Shown here piece by piece: positions 34,266-44,632 of a stretch of 64,000 nucleotides of DNA. Each line of letters begins with the position of its first letter. The first letter of the stretch is position 1. Where the stretch lies: NCBI GenBank assembly GCA_012064385.1, contig QRDG01000621.1, forward strand, positions 932,710-996,709, in the 5' to 3' direction. Origin of the DNA: Puccinellia tenuiflora (Eukaryota; Streptophyta; Magnoliopsida; Poales; Poaceae). The notes beneath the pieces were generated by a model. The model searched no databases and was not told the origin of the DNA. It saw nothing but the letters and a program-made list of their open reading frames with translations. The position numbers were made by a program, and so were the translations under genes.

Positions 34266-36662
34266 CACTAGTGGAGAACGGGCCTCTAGTCCCGGGTCGG
34301 AACTGGCTTTAGTCCCGGATTCCCATCCGGGACTAGCCAATCGGGACTAGAGGCCCCCTCCCCCCCCCCCCCCCTTTAGTCCCGGTTTGCCACGACCCGA
34401 GACAAAAAGGCCGTCCACGAGGCCGCGCGTAGCGGTCCGGGCTAGAGGACCTTTAGTCCCGGGTTGTAACACGAATATGGACTAAAGCATGTCCTGCTGT
34501 GGCAGGGTTTTCTGCTGTTTCTCTGTCGCGGCCGGATTTTGTGTTTTTTTTTCGTTTTGTGTTTTCCATTTCATTTCTTTTTTCAATTTGTGTTTCATTT
34601 TAATTTCAAACATGTTTCCGTACACATATTATACGCTACTATATACACACAGTACACACGTTGATGCATATATATAATATTCGATCTCTTGCGAGCATAC
34701 ATATATACAATTTGATATATACAACTATTTAATTACATGGAGATCACTAAATTAGTTCATCGTCCTCCGCATGACGTTCTCCCTTGCTATCAATGACCTC
34801 CTTCAACAGAAATCCGGCCAATTCCTCTTGAATTCCTCGTATGCGCTCGTCTGGTAGGAGCTTCTCCCGTATATTCATGATCTTTAAGAAGGAGATAAAT
34901 ATGTATATATATCTATAAGTTGAATGAAACTGAACACAATTGATGGTAATAAATAAAACTATGAATATTGTTTACGTACTTGAAGTAAGTTCGTATCAGC
35001 TTTCCGCTCACGACCGAATATACTTGCAAACGTAGAATCAACATAAATGAGTCCCCCGTGGCTGCTCCAAACCCTTCACCGTTTTATAAGTTAGCACATT
35101 GTCGAATGGACCTTGTACTTTCTTTTTGAACCGTGATCAACACCTGCTCGGCAAAGAAAATAAACAAATGAGTTATTAATTACTGAATATCAGGAAATGA
35201 ACGAAAGAGGCCGATATAACGCGATAATGATTGAAATTACTTCTGGAGCATTGCTTTCATGTCGCTCCACTGCTTTTCGTCCCTATTTAATGAGTCTATG
35301 ACTTCAACTCGGGACTTGTCAGGTTCAATGCTTAGCAAAATCCAGTGAAAACTGCGGACGTTTACATTTGCATAACTCATCAATTACACTTAACATCGAG
35401 TAAGCAAAAAAGAATGTGTACAAGACAGAAACACTCACTTGAAGTTGTTATGAAATAGTATTTCCTTACAGAAATGGTTCCCAACTAAAAAGGTGTACAG
35501 ATCATGCTCCACGTCTTTGGGGTGCTCATGTAACGTATGTTCATTGACGATATATGGGTCAATGAACCCAATGTCATAGACATTATTTCTTTTGCATTCG
35601 AGCATCTTCATTCTGCATAATAGCGTATAAAAGAATATAGCTAGTCAGGATAATATATTACGGGCAATGAACGAGCTGAGCTACAGACTTAATTAATTAC
35701 AGAAATAAACCACTTACAGACAATAGCAACGGAGAATAGATTTGTCGAGGGCACGCTGATTGTATAACTGAAACAATTCGTTCATTTGAATATATATCAA
35801 GTAATCTTTGAAGTGATGCTCCTTTCCAACGTCCGCCGAAAGCCATTCTTTCGAGTACTTTCTTGTTACCGTCATGTACCAATTGTGCACATTCGCATAT
35901 TTATTGATAGCTGTGTTTCCTCCACATGACTGACCAGAGCCTGCCCTTTGACATACTGCCGTGCCATCTCACACATTGGCGCTTGTTCATAGCCTAACAA
36001 TTGACCAATAGACATACCAAATGCGTCAGCATTTTCTGGTAACACTAATTTTCTAACCAATCTAAATCATCTATTAAATCATTGAGCTAATAAATTTCAA
36101 ACCAAATTTTTTATTTTCGGCATCATTTCACTTCTATTACTTATTATGTTCACAAATATAACACGTTTTTACACAAATTTGTAAACAAAAATTCTATAAA
36201 AAATTGTACACAAAAATTCTATCAATTTTACATGAAATTCTACACAAAAATTCTAACAATTCTACACAAAATTCTAAAAAAAAAAAATTCTCACCTAGGA
36301 TTTCGCTGGTGCAGTCAAGGGAGATGGCGCCGGTGACGGCGACGGCGGCGGAGAGGTGGCGCGCGCGAAGAGAGAGAGAGGGAGAGGATTTTCTGGGTCG
36401 GGTGCCTTTTATACAGATACACCTTTTAGTCCCGGGTGGTTACACGACCCGGGACTAAAGGTCCCGGAGCCTCCGGCAGCCTGGCGCAAAACCTTTAGTC
36501 CCGGCTCGTAACACGAACCGGGACTAAAGGTCCCATTCGGACCGGGACTAAAGGTGGCCGCACGATATAGCCGTTTCTGGCCGTTGGAATCGGAGCATTA
36601 GTCCCGGTTCCAATTGGAACCGAGACTAATGCTTCGAACTGAAGCCCTGTTTTCTACTAGTG
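34266..36662 (-). mobile_element. CACTA element (TAGTCCCGG family), 2.4 kb, no transposase
   Basis: Termini CACTAGTGGAGAACGGGCC and, on the complement of the right end, CACTAGTAGAAAACAGGGC. An exact TAA target duplication lies at 34263-34265 and 36663-36665. Both ends have inverted TTAGTCCCGG/CCGGGACTAA arrays. Its only coding content is a minus-strand gene related to Ulp1 proteases. It is inserted at the start codon of the LRR receptor gene. Confidence 0.95.
34747..36060 (-). pseudogene. Ulp1-type (C48) protease-like gene of a CACTA element
   Basis: Five exons are readable on the minus strand: about 36060-35718, 35612-35439 (acceptor TATGCAG, donor GTGAGT), 35351-35241, 35143-34980 and 34880-34747. 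Family members cleave SUMO-like modifiers. The third exon holds the catalytic-His region (HWILLSIEPDKSRVEVIDSL). The fourth has the catalytic-Cys region (GTHLC, a stop, then FYVCKYIR) and contains at least three nonsense codons, so the protease is dead. The last exon ends LLPDERIRGIQEELAGFLL plus an acidic tail. Such proteins are common passengers of grass transposons. Earlier exons (upstream to about 36330) are uncertain. Confidence 0.78.
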
Positions 36663-36664
36663 TA

Positions 36665-37282
36665 ATGGGCATTCAAGGATCTCTGCGACTCAGCATGCCT
36701 GTGCTAGAAACACTGTTACTGCTGTTCTGTGGAGCTAGTGGCACCCATTGCTCCGTGGTTCATGGTAACATGACAGATCGTCGTTCACTGCTCGATTTCA
36801 AAGAGGCCATCACAGATGACCCAACAAGAGCCTTGCACTCTTGGAACAACAACATCCACCACTGTATATGGCGGGGTGTCAGCTGCAGCAGAAGGCACCC
36901 AGGGCACGTTACGGCCCTAGAACTCGGCGACCTGAACCTCACAGGCCAAATCATACCCTCTCTAGGAAACCTAACATTCCTTAGGGAACTTAACCTAACA
37001 TACAATCACTTCTCTGGCCGATTGCCCTCTCTCAATCGTCTTAAAAAGTTAGAGAGCCTTTTTCTTGATGACAACTTATTGCAGGGGAACATTCCAGATT
37101 TACTTACTGTACTTACAAATTGTTCCGAACTCCAATGGCTAGACCTACCTGGTATCATGTTAGTGGGTTCAATTCCACGACACATAGATTCCCTCTCCAA
37201 TCAGTGGGTATGGACCTTTACCATAATAACCTCACCGGAACCATCCCGCCAACCTTCAGCAACATCACACACTTAGAATATA
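36665..37282 (+). pseudogene. LRR receptor-like kinase (LRR-XII type), N-terminal part
   Basis: The protein would be a cell-surface receptor. From ATG 36665 come a hydrophobic signal segment (VLETLLLLFCGASG), the LRRNT_2 domain (RRSLLDFKEAITDDP, CIWRGVSCSRR) and the first LRRs (LELGDLNLTGQIIPSLGNLT, FLRELNLTYNHFSGRLP). Near 37200 a one-base change moves into the frame GMDLYHNNLTGTIPPTFSNI. The sequence is then cut at 37282 by the Helitron and resumes at 46631. The CACTA at 34266-36662 ends two bases before the ATG, separating it from its promoter. The domain pattern matches the large grass family that includes Xa21-like receptors. No kinase domain is found in the window. Confidence 0.85.
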
Positions 37283-38559
37283 CTAGCCAAGGCCGGCGCG
37301 GCGTCACGCCGCGCTGCGTCTGTAGTTTTTCGCTTGTGCTTACTGGTTGGAGTGACAAGTTGAAACCTGAAAGACGACATGGTGCATTCTCCATTGACTT
37401 GATATGCTAGCTGTAGATCAAATACATCATGCCTACCACAATAAATAGTGTACATTTCTAATGATACAAAAGCGGAAAGTGAAACACATAGACCTTAATT
37501 AAAATATAAATAGGCTACCCGTTAGCAAACCTACAATACCATAGGAGCTTCTGAATAAAGAATCGCCAAAAGTGAAAGTAAACCGAAGGTACATCATACC
37601 ATGTATACGTTGGAGTCAATATGACTGTCTTAGTTGCACTAAAAGATAAGCTATTTACCACTAAGACATTTTTTTATCATCTGCAATACCAATCGTCCTG
37701 ACAAAGCAAAAGGAAAAAAAATCCGGAGCTCCAAATCTAGTGGCAGCATGGAGAGCCAGCAAGTTCTCTATCATCTTCACTCCTGAGTGCTCGATCTATG
37801 CTAACCAACTGGCCATGCTGGTGATCCCAGGTCCAGCAGAGGAGCCGCTTGTGGTCGTCGCGGTGGAGCACAGCTTGCCAACATAGTAAGCTCCCTCTCA
37901 AGTGCTGGTGAAACCAAAAGAACAGTAAGTAACATCTATCGTAGAGAAACCGTAAGCAATAAGTAACAGCCAAGAAATCCAATCAAGCAACTTTATATCT
38001 AGTACATACTATGTGGAGGTTGTTCGATATTTCTTATCGCATCCAAAGCAAAATGGTAACATACTCTACATACTATTACCTCCAAAAATATCTAGGTTTA
38101 CATTTAGAAATCCATAAAAACATATGTTCTTATTGAACAAATTCAAGGTTTCTTTTTAATTGACACCTTCAGGTAAGATATAATTCAGCAGCCTTGCACA
38201 ACTTTGAACTGGTGCAACATAATCAGCACAACTGACTCTATTTTTTGACTATTATAAGTTCAAGCCTTGCAGAAACCTTGATTGAAGCCACATAATTAGC
38301 AGATTACATATTTGATTCCCTTTTTTCAACTGTCAGCACATCTGACTCAACTGAAAACACGCACTTTGAATTTCAAATCACAGTCGAATACTAATACAGA
38401 GGCGTATAAGTTGCCTCTCTTTTCTCAAGTTTCCTTACACATCAAAGAGAGAAATATCGCCCGTCCTCAACTCGAAGTAATATTGATTCTACAAAATAAT
38501 CAATTTTTAAACCACAACCAAGTATAGTTGAGTAATTCTTATGAGTCAAATTGAAGGAC

Positions 38560-38904
38560 GTACGTAGGAGAATTGGAAAGGAGAGGCACCAAATATGTAC
38601 TGGCATTGATGTACTGCCATCTACATAGGAGCCTCCCGTTGAGCAGATATGTGTATTGGAACACGCCACCTCCGTCGTTTCTCTGGATTAGTTCAGTTCA
38701 GAAATATCAATGAATTGTCTCAACAATATAAACTTGGTTATTATACGGTAGCAAAACTGAAAATGCTGGACAGTACTTCAACAGCACCAGTTTGACGTTT
38801 ACCTTGTGGTAATCAACTGCAATGAAATTAGCCCATCGATTTCCAGCTGCGCCATAGCACATATTCACCATGTCAGTGAGGCTCTTGGAGTGAAGACTCG
38901 GCAT
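38560..38904 (-). pseudogene. Captured exons of a PLC-like phosphodiesterase (PI-PLC X domain)
   Basis: One exon (about 38904-38813) reads DMVNMCYGAAGNRWANFIA then VDYHK up to a donor GTAAAC. The next (from 38682, acceptor AATCCAG) opens RNDGGGVFQYTYLLNGRLLC and reads on to a stop. In plant PLC-like phosphodiesterases the motif NRW-NFIAVD-Y-K is followed by RSDGGG and LNGRL-C, with an intron at the same place. Only the C-terminal part of the domain is present; the catalytic histidines lie in the missing N-terminal part. The genes lie in the same orientation as the Helitron, as expected for captured host sequence. Whether 37760-37880 holds a further C-terminal exon is unclear. Confidence 0.72.
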
Positions 38905-40403
38905 TTATACATAACCTTTCAATAGGCTTGCCAGTTTGTTCTGTTGTGCTTCAGTCCCTATTCAAAAAACCGCTATGACCAAATAATAAAGTTGAGAAGT
39001 CTTACATAATAAGATAATTTTCGAATCACAATAATTTTAGTACGTATGTACTCAGGATCTCACATGCAACCTGAGTACCTTACCTGATGTACAGCATGCT
39101 AAAAAGTTGATCCCATATCTATTCACTATCCACTCAAATCCAATTATTCATCCTAGAAAGTAGAAACAAAGATTTCATTTCAGAGGCCGCGTGTTCTCTA
39201 AATTTCTTTCTGCTGCTGCCATACTAAAGAGCGAAATCACAGAAAAAAGATTCACAACCTCTACTCATCAGATTGGTACTACTCATTGCAAGAAAAAACA
39301 TCACTGCTTGTTTCAGCCAGCACATCTCCTTTGCATGAAAATAGAAAATCTTCTTCCATGGTTCCTGTATTTAAAGAGGAACTTGCCATGGCGTCATTGA
39401 GGGTAAGAAGAAAGCTAGCAATACTAAGACTTTTAAGCACGGGATGCTGCCTGCGCGTGAGATCTTAATGATTTTTTGTATTTTCTTTTCTTCAAGTACA
39501 TTTGTAGAGCAAAAAATATGTACCAGTAGGAATCCAACTGGTTCCAAGTAAATTTAGTGATAATAAGTAAGAAAGGCGATGGTGAGATATACATACATGG
39601 AACGATAATATTATTAAGTTGTTTGTCAAAGGACAAAAAAGAACAGATTAACACAATCAATTGCATACATGTCTCTTTATCTGTATTCTGTAACAACGTA
39701 CAGTCAGAGATAAACTTTGAATAAATCATAAAGTGTGCAAGCAACGAAACCTGTAACACACAGTGGAAACCAAGCAGGAACCAAGGATGACAACTATCAA
39801 CTATGCACCATTCAGGCTTGAAAGTAACTACAGCTGGTACGTAGCTAAAAACATGGGAAGATAAAAACTTAAAAATGGCAAACTGTAATTCACCTTTTGT
39901 ATATTTTGTTTATGGGTCGGCCAGCCAGCCATCCAAGAGCTCGGAAAACTGCATGTTATGGTCTGCAAGCGAATGAAAAAGGGAGGATTACCAACAGGTT
40001 TGCTCTGCATGTAGTGGGTGAATTGACCTCAGGAGCCTCTTACCATCCACAGAATTCCATGCTTCTTTTTTTCCAAAATTGTAACCGCTTGTAGTCATAG
40101 AAAACATTGTAAAGAGAACAAAATAGTATGCCTACAGGGGAGAAGGGCCAGACCTTGATCAAAGTGAAGAGGAGAAGCAAGATTGCATAGGTCTTGGATT
40201 CCACCACTGCAGTGCGGCCTCCCACACCTCGTTGTCGTCCTTCTCCTGGCCTCGATGGGTCTTCCCCTCATGTTTTCTAAACAAAGCATGTGTACAACTT
40301 ATAAGATAAGAGATTGGACCAAATATCGAATAATATACCAATGGAAGGAAAATGTTAATGCTTCGCAAAATAAGAATAGTTGGAAGATCAACAATAGTGC
40401 AAC

Positions 40404-40610
40404 TGTTGGAGGACCTTGTTAGGTTTTAGAAACTGTGTAGGGAGCTACTTTTAAATAACCAATGTATTTATCTGACTGAGTTGCAATAGAATCGACAGAC
40501 TTCCAGAGAAATCCCCATCGAGTGTTCCTGTGTTTTGAAGCCTCAGAGTTCATTCTCTAGCTGGAGTTTGAATTCACCAAATTGAGTGTGTGTGTGTGTA
40601 GAATCCAACA
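40404..40610 (+). repeat. Left LTR, 207 bp
   Basis: Ends in ATCCAACA directly before the primer-binding site; contains a GT microsatellite near its 3' end. Confidence 0.95.
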
Positions 40611-41115
40611 TGGTATCAGAGCAAGGTTGGCTAGCCATCCCGAGCTCCAGTCGGCTGTGATTTGGAGGCGCTGGGTGGTGGCGGAAACAGTGGGGGATTT
40701 GCAGGTGAAGAGGAGGTGCTGCGTCTTGGCCCTAGCTGCAGCCGAGTACAGAGGTTGAAGCAGAGCGGAAGACATCGAAGGGAAGGAGGAGGACGTGGTG
40801 TGTGGCTGCTCGAAATCGAAGGAATCACTGGTGGCCAGCGGCCAGCAGCACGCGTATACGACCTGCAGACCAGGTGCGGCTGTTATCACTTGGAGATTGG
40901 CCCTGCAGAGACTGCGTGAAGCAGCTGAGAAGGCGTAGCTTGTGGACGGAGAAGTGCGAGGCAGCAGCGGAAGGAAAAAAGAAGAGAAAGAGGTGAAGTT
41001 AGTGCTAGTGAAGCAGCAGAGGGGATTTGTGTGAAGCTAAAGCCGCGGTGGTGCTGCCTGGAATTTCTCATTAAGTAGTTTGGGACATTATTGCTTGTGG
41101 CTCTGCCCAGCTTGA

Positions 41116-42204
41116 ATGAGTGTTGTGTGTGCATCTACGGTGTTTGAGGAAATGTCGAAGGAAGCTAATTCATCTTCTAGAAGATACAGTGTGTGGTATT
41201 GTGACCATTGTGGAAGACGTGGTCATTTAAAAGATTTCTGCTGGGATCTCCTTAGTGAGAGTTATGGAGAAGAACCAATGAGAAGAGCATGTATTTCTGC
41301 AGTCAATAAGGAAGCATCACGCAGGGTGAAGGTCCAGATGACAGTTGATGATTGGGAGAAGTGGTGTAAATTTAGAGAGGGTAAGCAAGCTACTGGGACC
41401 ATCAAAAGATCCACATGTGCTGTACCCACAAACTTCCGTGGTAACACTTCTCCTACCATATGTCATAAAAATGCTGATGTGCCATGGTTAATAGATTCTG
41501 GAGCTTCTAAACATATGGTTGGCTCTTATCAGAATTTTAGTGACTATGCTCCCGATTTAAAGAGGCAAAGTGTGAGGTTAGCTGATGGCTCTACCCAGGC
41601 TGTTATGGGGACAGGGACAGTAATGTGTGGTTCTAATATGCCCCTCTCATCTGTGTTACATGTTCCCTCATTCCCACTTAATTTGCTGTCCATTAGCTGC
41701 ATTACCAAGGAGCTCAATTGTGCTGCTATTTTTTACCCAACATGGTGTGTGTTTCTGGAACTCGGGACATGGAAAGTCCTTGGGACAGGAATAATGCGAG
41801 ATGGCCTCTACTACTTGGATGATGATACGACACCTGTGGCTGCTACTGTTCTCTCTCAGTCACCATTGCAAGAATTCCTTCTTCATCATCGACGGCTGGG
41901 ACACATGGCCTTTAATACCCTGGGTCAGTTGTATCCTCACCTCTATAGTAAAATCTGCAAAGAAAGTCTAGTATGTGATGCGTGTCAGTATGGGAAGCTG
42001 ACCCGTAGTATATATACTTCATCTGATCACAGAAGTATGGTGCCATTTCAAACTATCCACTCAGATGTGTGGGGTCCTAGTGGGGTGTGGTCGCTTTATG
42101 GATACAAATCTTTTGTTACATTTATTGACTGTTGCACTAGGACTACTTGGGTGTATGTACTAAAAAATAAAAGTGAAATGTGTGTTTGTTGGGTATTCTG
42201 GTAA
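41116..42204 (+). pseudogene. Copia gag 3' end, protease and partial integrase
   Basis: A 362-residue frame. Near the start is a zinc knuckle remnant (CDHCGRRGHLKDFCW). Then come the protease active site (LIDSGASKHM, about residue 128), the GAG_pre-integrase zinc-binding segment (HHRRLGHM, CDACQYGK) and the beginning of the integrase core (HSDVWGPSG, VTFIDCCTRTTWVY). It stops at 42204. The rest of the core, with the second Asp and the Glu, is absent. At the junction (around 42170) sequence from the C-terminal part of integrase (KCVFVGYSGKQKGYKCW) follows in another frame. This is an internal deletion of several hundred bases, so the integrase is non-functional. Confidence 0.88.
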
Positions 42205-42421
42205 GCAGAAGGGCTACAAATGCTGGTGTCCTTCGGAGAGGAGAATGTTTGTGAGTATGGATGTGACCTTTAGGGAAAATGTACCCTTTTATGGAGAACC
42301 TACTGACTTAACTGATGTGTTCCCTGATTTGTTCAATGATGATAGCTCAGATGGAGTCTTGAGGACAGGGGGAGATGAGAGAAGAGAAGACAAGACAATG
42401 ATGCAACTTCACAGAAGATGA
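42173..42421 (+). pseudogene. Integrase C-terminal fragment of the Copia element
   Basis: It reads CVFVGYSGKQKGYKCW then MFVSMDVTFRENVPFY, the conserved block between integrase and reverse transcriptase of Copia elements. It is joined to the truncated core by the deletion and stops just inside the next frame, with a 4-base overlap. Confidence 0.85.
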
Positions 42422-44415
42422 TTGTTGGAGTAATTCCAACTGGAGATGAGCCTGATGGTAGAGATGAAGATGAGCCTAATGGTAGAGATGAAGATACATC
42501 AAATGCTGAACAAGATCACACTCAGGGGGAGCAGCAAGAGAATCAAACTAAAAGATCAAGGTGGCCACCAAACCTTAAGGTTTACACACGGAGACAGAGA
42601 GCTGAGAATGATGAATTGCAAAGGGGGGAAGAAATCACATTGAGCCAAAACCCTGAAGCCCAAGTACAGCCAGATTTGCATGACTCAAGTTCAAGTCCTT
42701 CTGCAAGTGATGGTATAATCTCTCCTCCACATGATGATTTAGATCTCCCTATAGCTCTAAGAAAACAATATCGCACTACTGCTGGTAAATTACCATCAAA
42801 GCTGTCCCAATATGATGTCTCTAATTATGTTTCATATTCATATATGGGCCCCCAATACAAAGCATTCATAGCTGCACTGGACTCTACTTTACCTATACCA
42901 CATAACTGGCAGGAAGCAAAACAATACCCGGAATGGAGGAAAGCTATGATGGAGGAGATGGAGGCGCTTGACAAAAACAATACTTGGGTACTTAAAAAAA
43001 ATATTGTTGGTTGTAAATGGGTGTTTACCGTAAAACAAAATCAAGATGGTAAAGTGGAAAGATATAAAGCTAGATTGGTGGCTAAGGGATATAGTCAAAC
43101 CTATGGTGTGGACTATGATGAGACATTTGCTCCAGTGGCAAAAATGAATACAATAAGAACTCTAATTTCAGTAGCTGCAAATAAAAGATGGAAACTCTTC
43201 CAGATGGATGTTAAAAATGCTTTCTTACATGGTGATTTAAAGGAAGAAGTGTACATGGAGATTCCCCCTGGGTTTGGTACACAAGAGACGGACGGTAAAG
43301 TGTGTAGGCTAAAAAAATCTCTATATGGGTTGAAACAGTCACCTAGAGCATGGTTTGGACGGTTTAGGAAGGAGATATGCTCTATGGGTTATCAGCAAAG
43401 CAATGCAGATCACACCCTTTTCTTTAAACACCGGAGTGGCAAGATTGTTATCCTTATTGTGTATGTTGATGACATTGTGATCACAGGTAATGATGATGAT
43501 GGGATAGCATGCCTAAAGAAAATGTTGGCCAAGTCATTTGAAGTCAAGGATCTGGGCTTTCTTCATTACTTTCTTGGAATTGAGGTTGCTTATGGAACTC
43601 AAGGTATTTATCTTTCTCAAAGGAAGTATGTACTCGATCTTCTTGCTGAAACTGGCATGCTTGAAAGTAAGCCTGCTGCAACACCAATTGAACAGAATCT
43701 TCGTATAACAGCCACCTCAGGGGAACCTGTTGATAGGGGGAGATATCAAAGGTTGGTGGGACGATTAATTTATCTATCCCATACTAGACCTGACATCGCA
43801 TATGCAGTAAGCTTGGTGAGTAGATATATGCATGATCCTCGATCAGCTCATCTTAATGCAGTAAATAGAATACTGCGATATCTTAAGGGGTGTCCAGGAA
43901 AGGGAATTCTTTTTTCAAATCATGGGCACATGGAAATTGAAGGATATACAGACTCTGACTGGGCTGGGTGTCTTGATGATAGGAAATCTACTTCAGGATA
44001 CTGCATGTTCGTGGGAGGAAATTTGGTGAGTTGGAGAAGTAAAAAACAAGGAGTGGTAGCCAGATCCACAGCTGAAGCAGAACTACGCTCCATGGCATCC
44101 GGATTATGTGAGTTATTATGGCTTCGGTTGTTATTGACTGAACTTAGACTATTCAGAAAAGGGCCACTAAAGCTTAAGTGTGATAATCAGGCAGCCATCA
44201 ACCTTGTAAACAACCCAATTCAGCATGAAAGAACTAAGCATATAGAAATCGACAGGCATTTCATTAAGGAGAAGCTTGAGAAAGGAACACTTCAAATACA
44301 TTTTGTTAGAACTGGAGATCAGTATGCTGATGTATTAACGAAGGGTGTGAGTGTAGGTTCGTTTCTAAATCTGTGTGACAAGATGGGGCTAATAGACATA
44401 TTTGCCCCATCTTGA
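42418..44415 (+). CDS. Copia reverse transcriptase and RNase H, open 665-residue frame
   Basis: It copies element RNA into DNA and removes the RNA strand. An acidic linker of about 130 residues is followed by the RVT_2 domain (WRKAMMEEMEAL, YKARLVAKGYSQTYGVDYDE, FQMDVKNAFLHGDL) and the catalytic YVDDIVITGND near 43465. RNase H motifs (DSDWAGCLDDRKSTSGYC, STAEAELRS, CDNQAAINL, TKHIEIDRHFIKEKL) follow to the end. There is no stop or frame change across 2 kb, in keeping with the very similar LTRs. The start at 42418 is simply the first Met; in the intact element this was part of a longer polyprotein. It may supply enzyme in trans if transcribed. Confidence 0.9.
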   Translation: MIVGVIPTGDEPDGRDEDEPNGRDEDTSNAEQDHTQGEQQENQTKRSRWPPNLKVYTRRQRAENDELQRGEEITLSQNPEAQVQPDLHDSSSSPSASDGIISPPHDDLDLPIALRKQYRTTAGKLPSKLSQYDVSNYVSYSYMGPQYKAFIAALDSTLPIPHNWQEAKQYPEWRKAMMEEMEALDKNNTWVLKKNIVGCKWVFTVKQNQDGKVERYKARLVAKGYSQTYGVDYDETFAPVAKMNTIRTLISVAANKRWKLFQMDVKNAFLHGDLKEEVYMEIPPGFGTQETDGKVCRLKKSLYGLKQSPRAWFGRFRKEICSMGYQQSNADHTLFFKHRSGKIVILIVYVDDIVITGNDDDGIACLKKMLAKSFEVKDLGFLHYFLGIEVAYGTQGIYLSQRKYVLDLLAETGMLESKPAATPIEQNLRITATSGEPVDRGRYQRLVGRLIYLSHTRPDIAYAVSLVSRYMHDPRSAHLNAVNRILRYLKGCPGKGILFSNHGHMEIEGYTDSDWAGCLDDRKSTSGYCMFVGGNLVSWRSKKQGVVARSTAEAELRSMASGLCELLWLRLLLTELRLFRKGPLKLKCDNQAAINLVNNPIQHERTKHIEIDRHFIKEKLEKGTLQIHFVRTGDQYADVLTKGVSVGSFLNLCDKMGLIDIFAPS

Positions 44416-44422
44416 GGGGGAG

Positions 44423-44627
44423 TGTTGGAGGACCTTGTTAGGTTTTAGAAACTGTGTAGGGAGCTACTTGTAAATAACCAATGTATTTATCTGACTGAGT
44501 TGCAATAGAATCGACAGACTTCCAGAGAAATCCCCATCGAGTGTTCCTGTGTTTTGAAGCCTCAGAGTTCATTCTCTAGCTGGAGTTTGAATTCACCAAA
44601 TTGAGTGTGTGTGTGTAGAATCCAACA
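44423..44627 (+). repeat. Right LTR, 205 bp
   Basis: Identical to the left LTR but for one T/G difference and a shorter GT run. Confidence 0.95.
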
Positions 44628-44632
44628 GCAAC

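Larger units (their letters stand above)
40404..44627 (+). mobile_element. Young Copia LTR retrotransposon with internal deletions, 4.2 kb
   Basis: LTRs 40404-40610 and 44423-44627 (TGTTGGAGG to ATCCAACA) are flanked by an exact GCAAC duplication (40399-40403, 44628-44632). The primer site TGGTATCAGAGC follows the left LTR, and a CTTGAGGGGGAG tract precedes the right. The LTRs differ by one substitution and one GT microsatellite step. At 1.3e-8 per site per year that is roughly 0.2 million years. Most of gag and the integrase core are deleted, yet reverse transcriptase/RNase H is open. It is nested in the Helitron. Confidence 0.95.
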
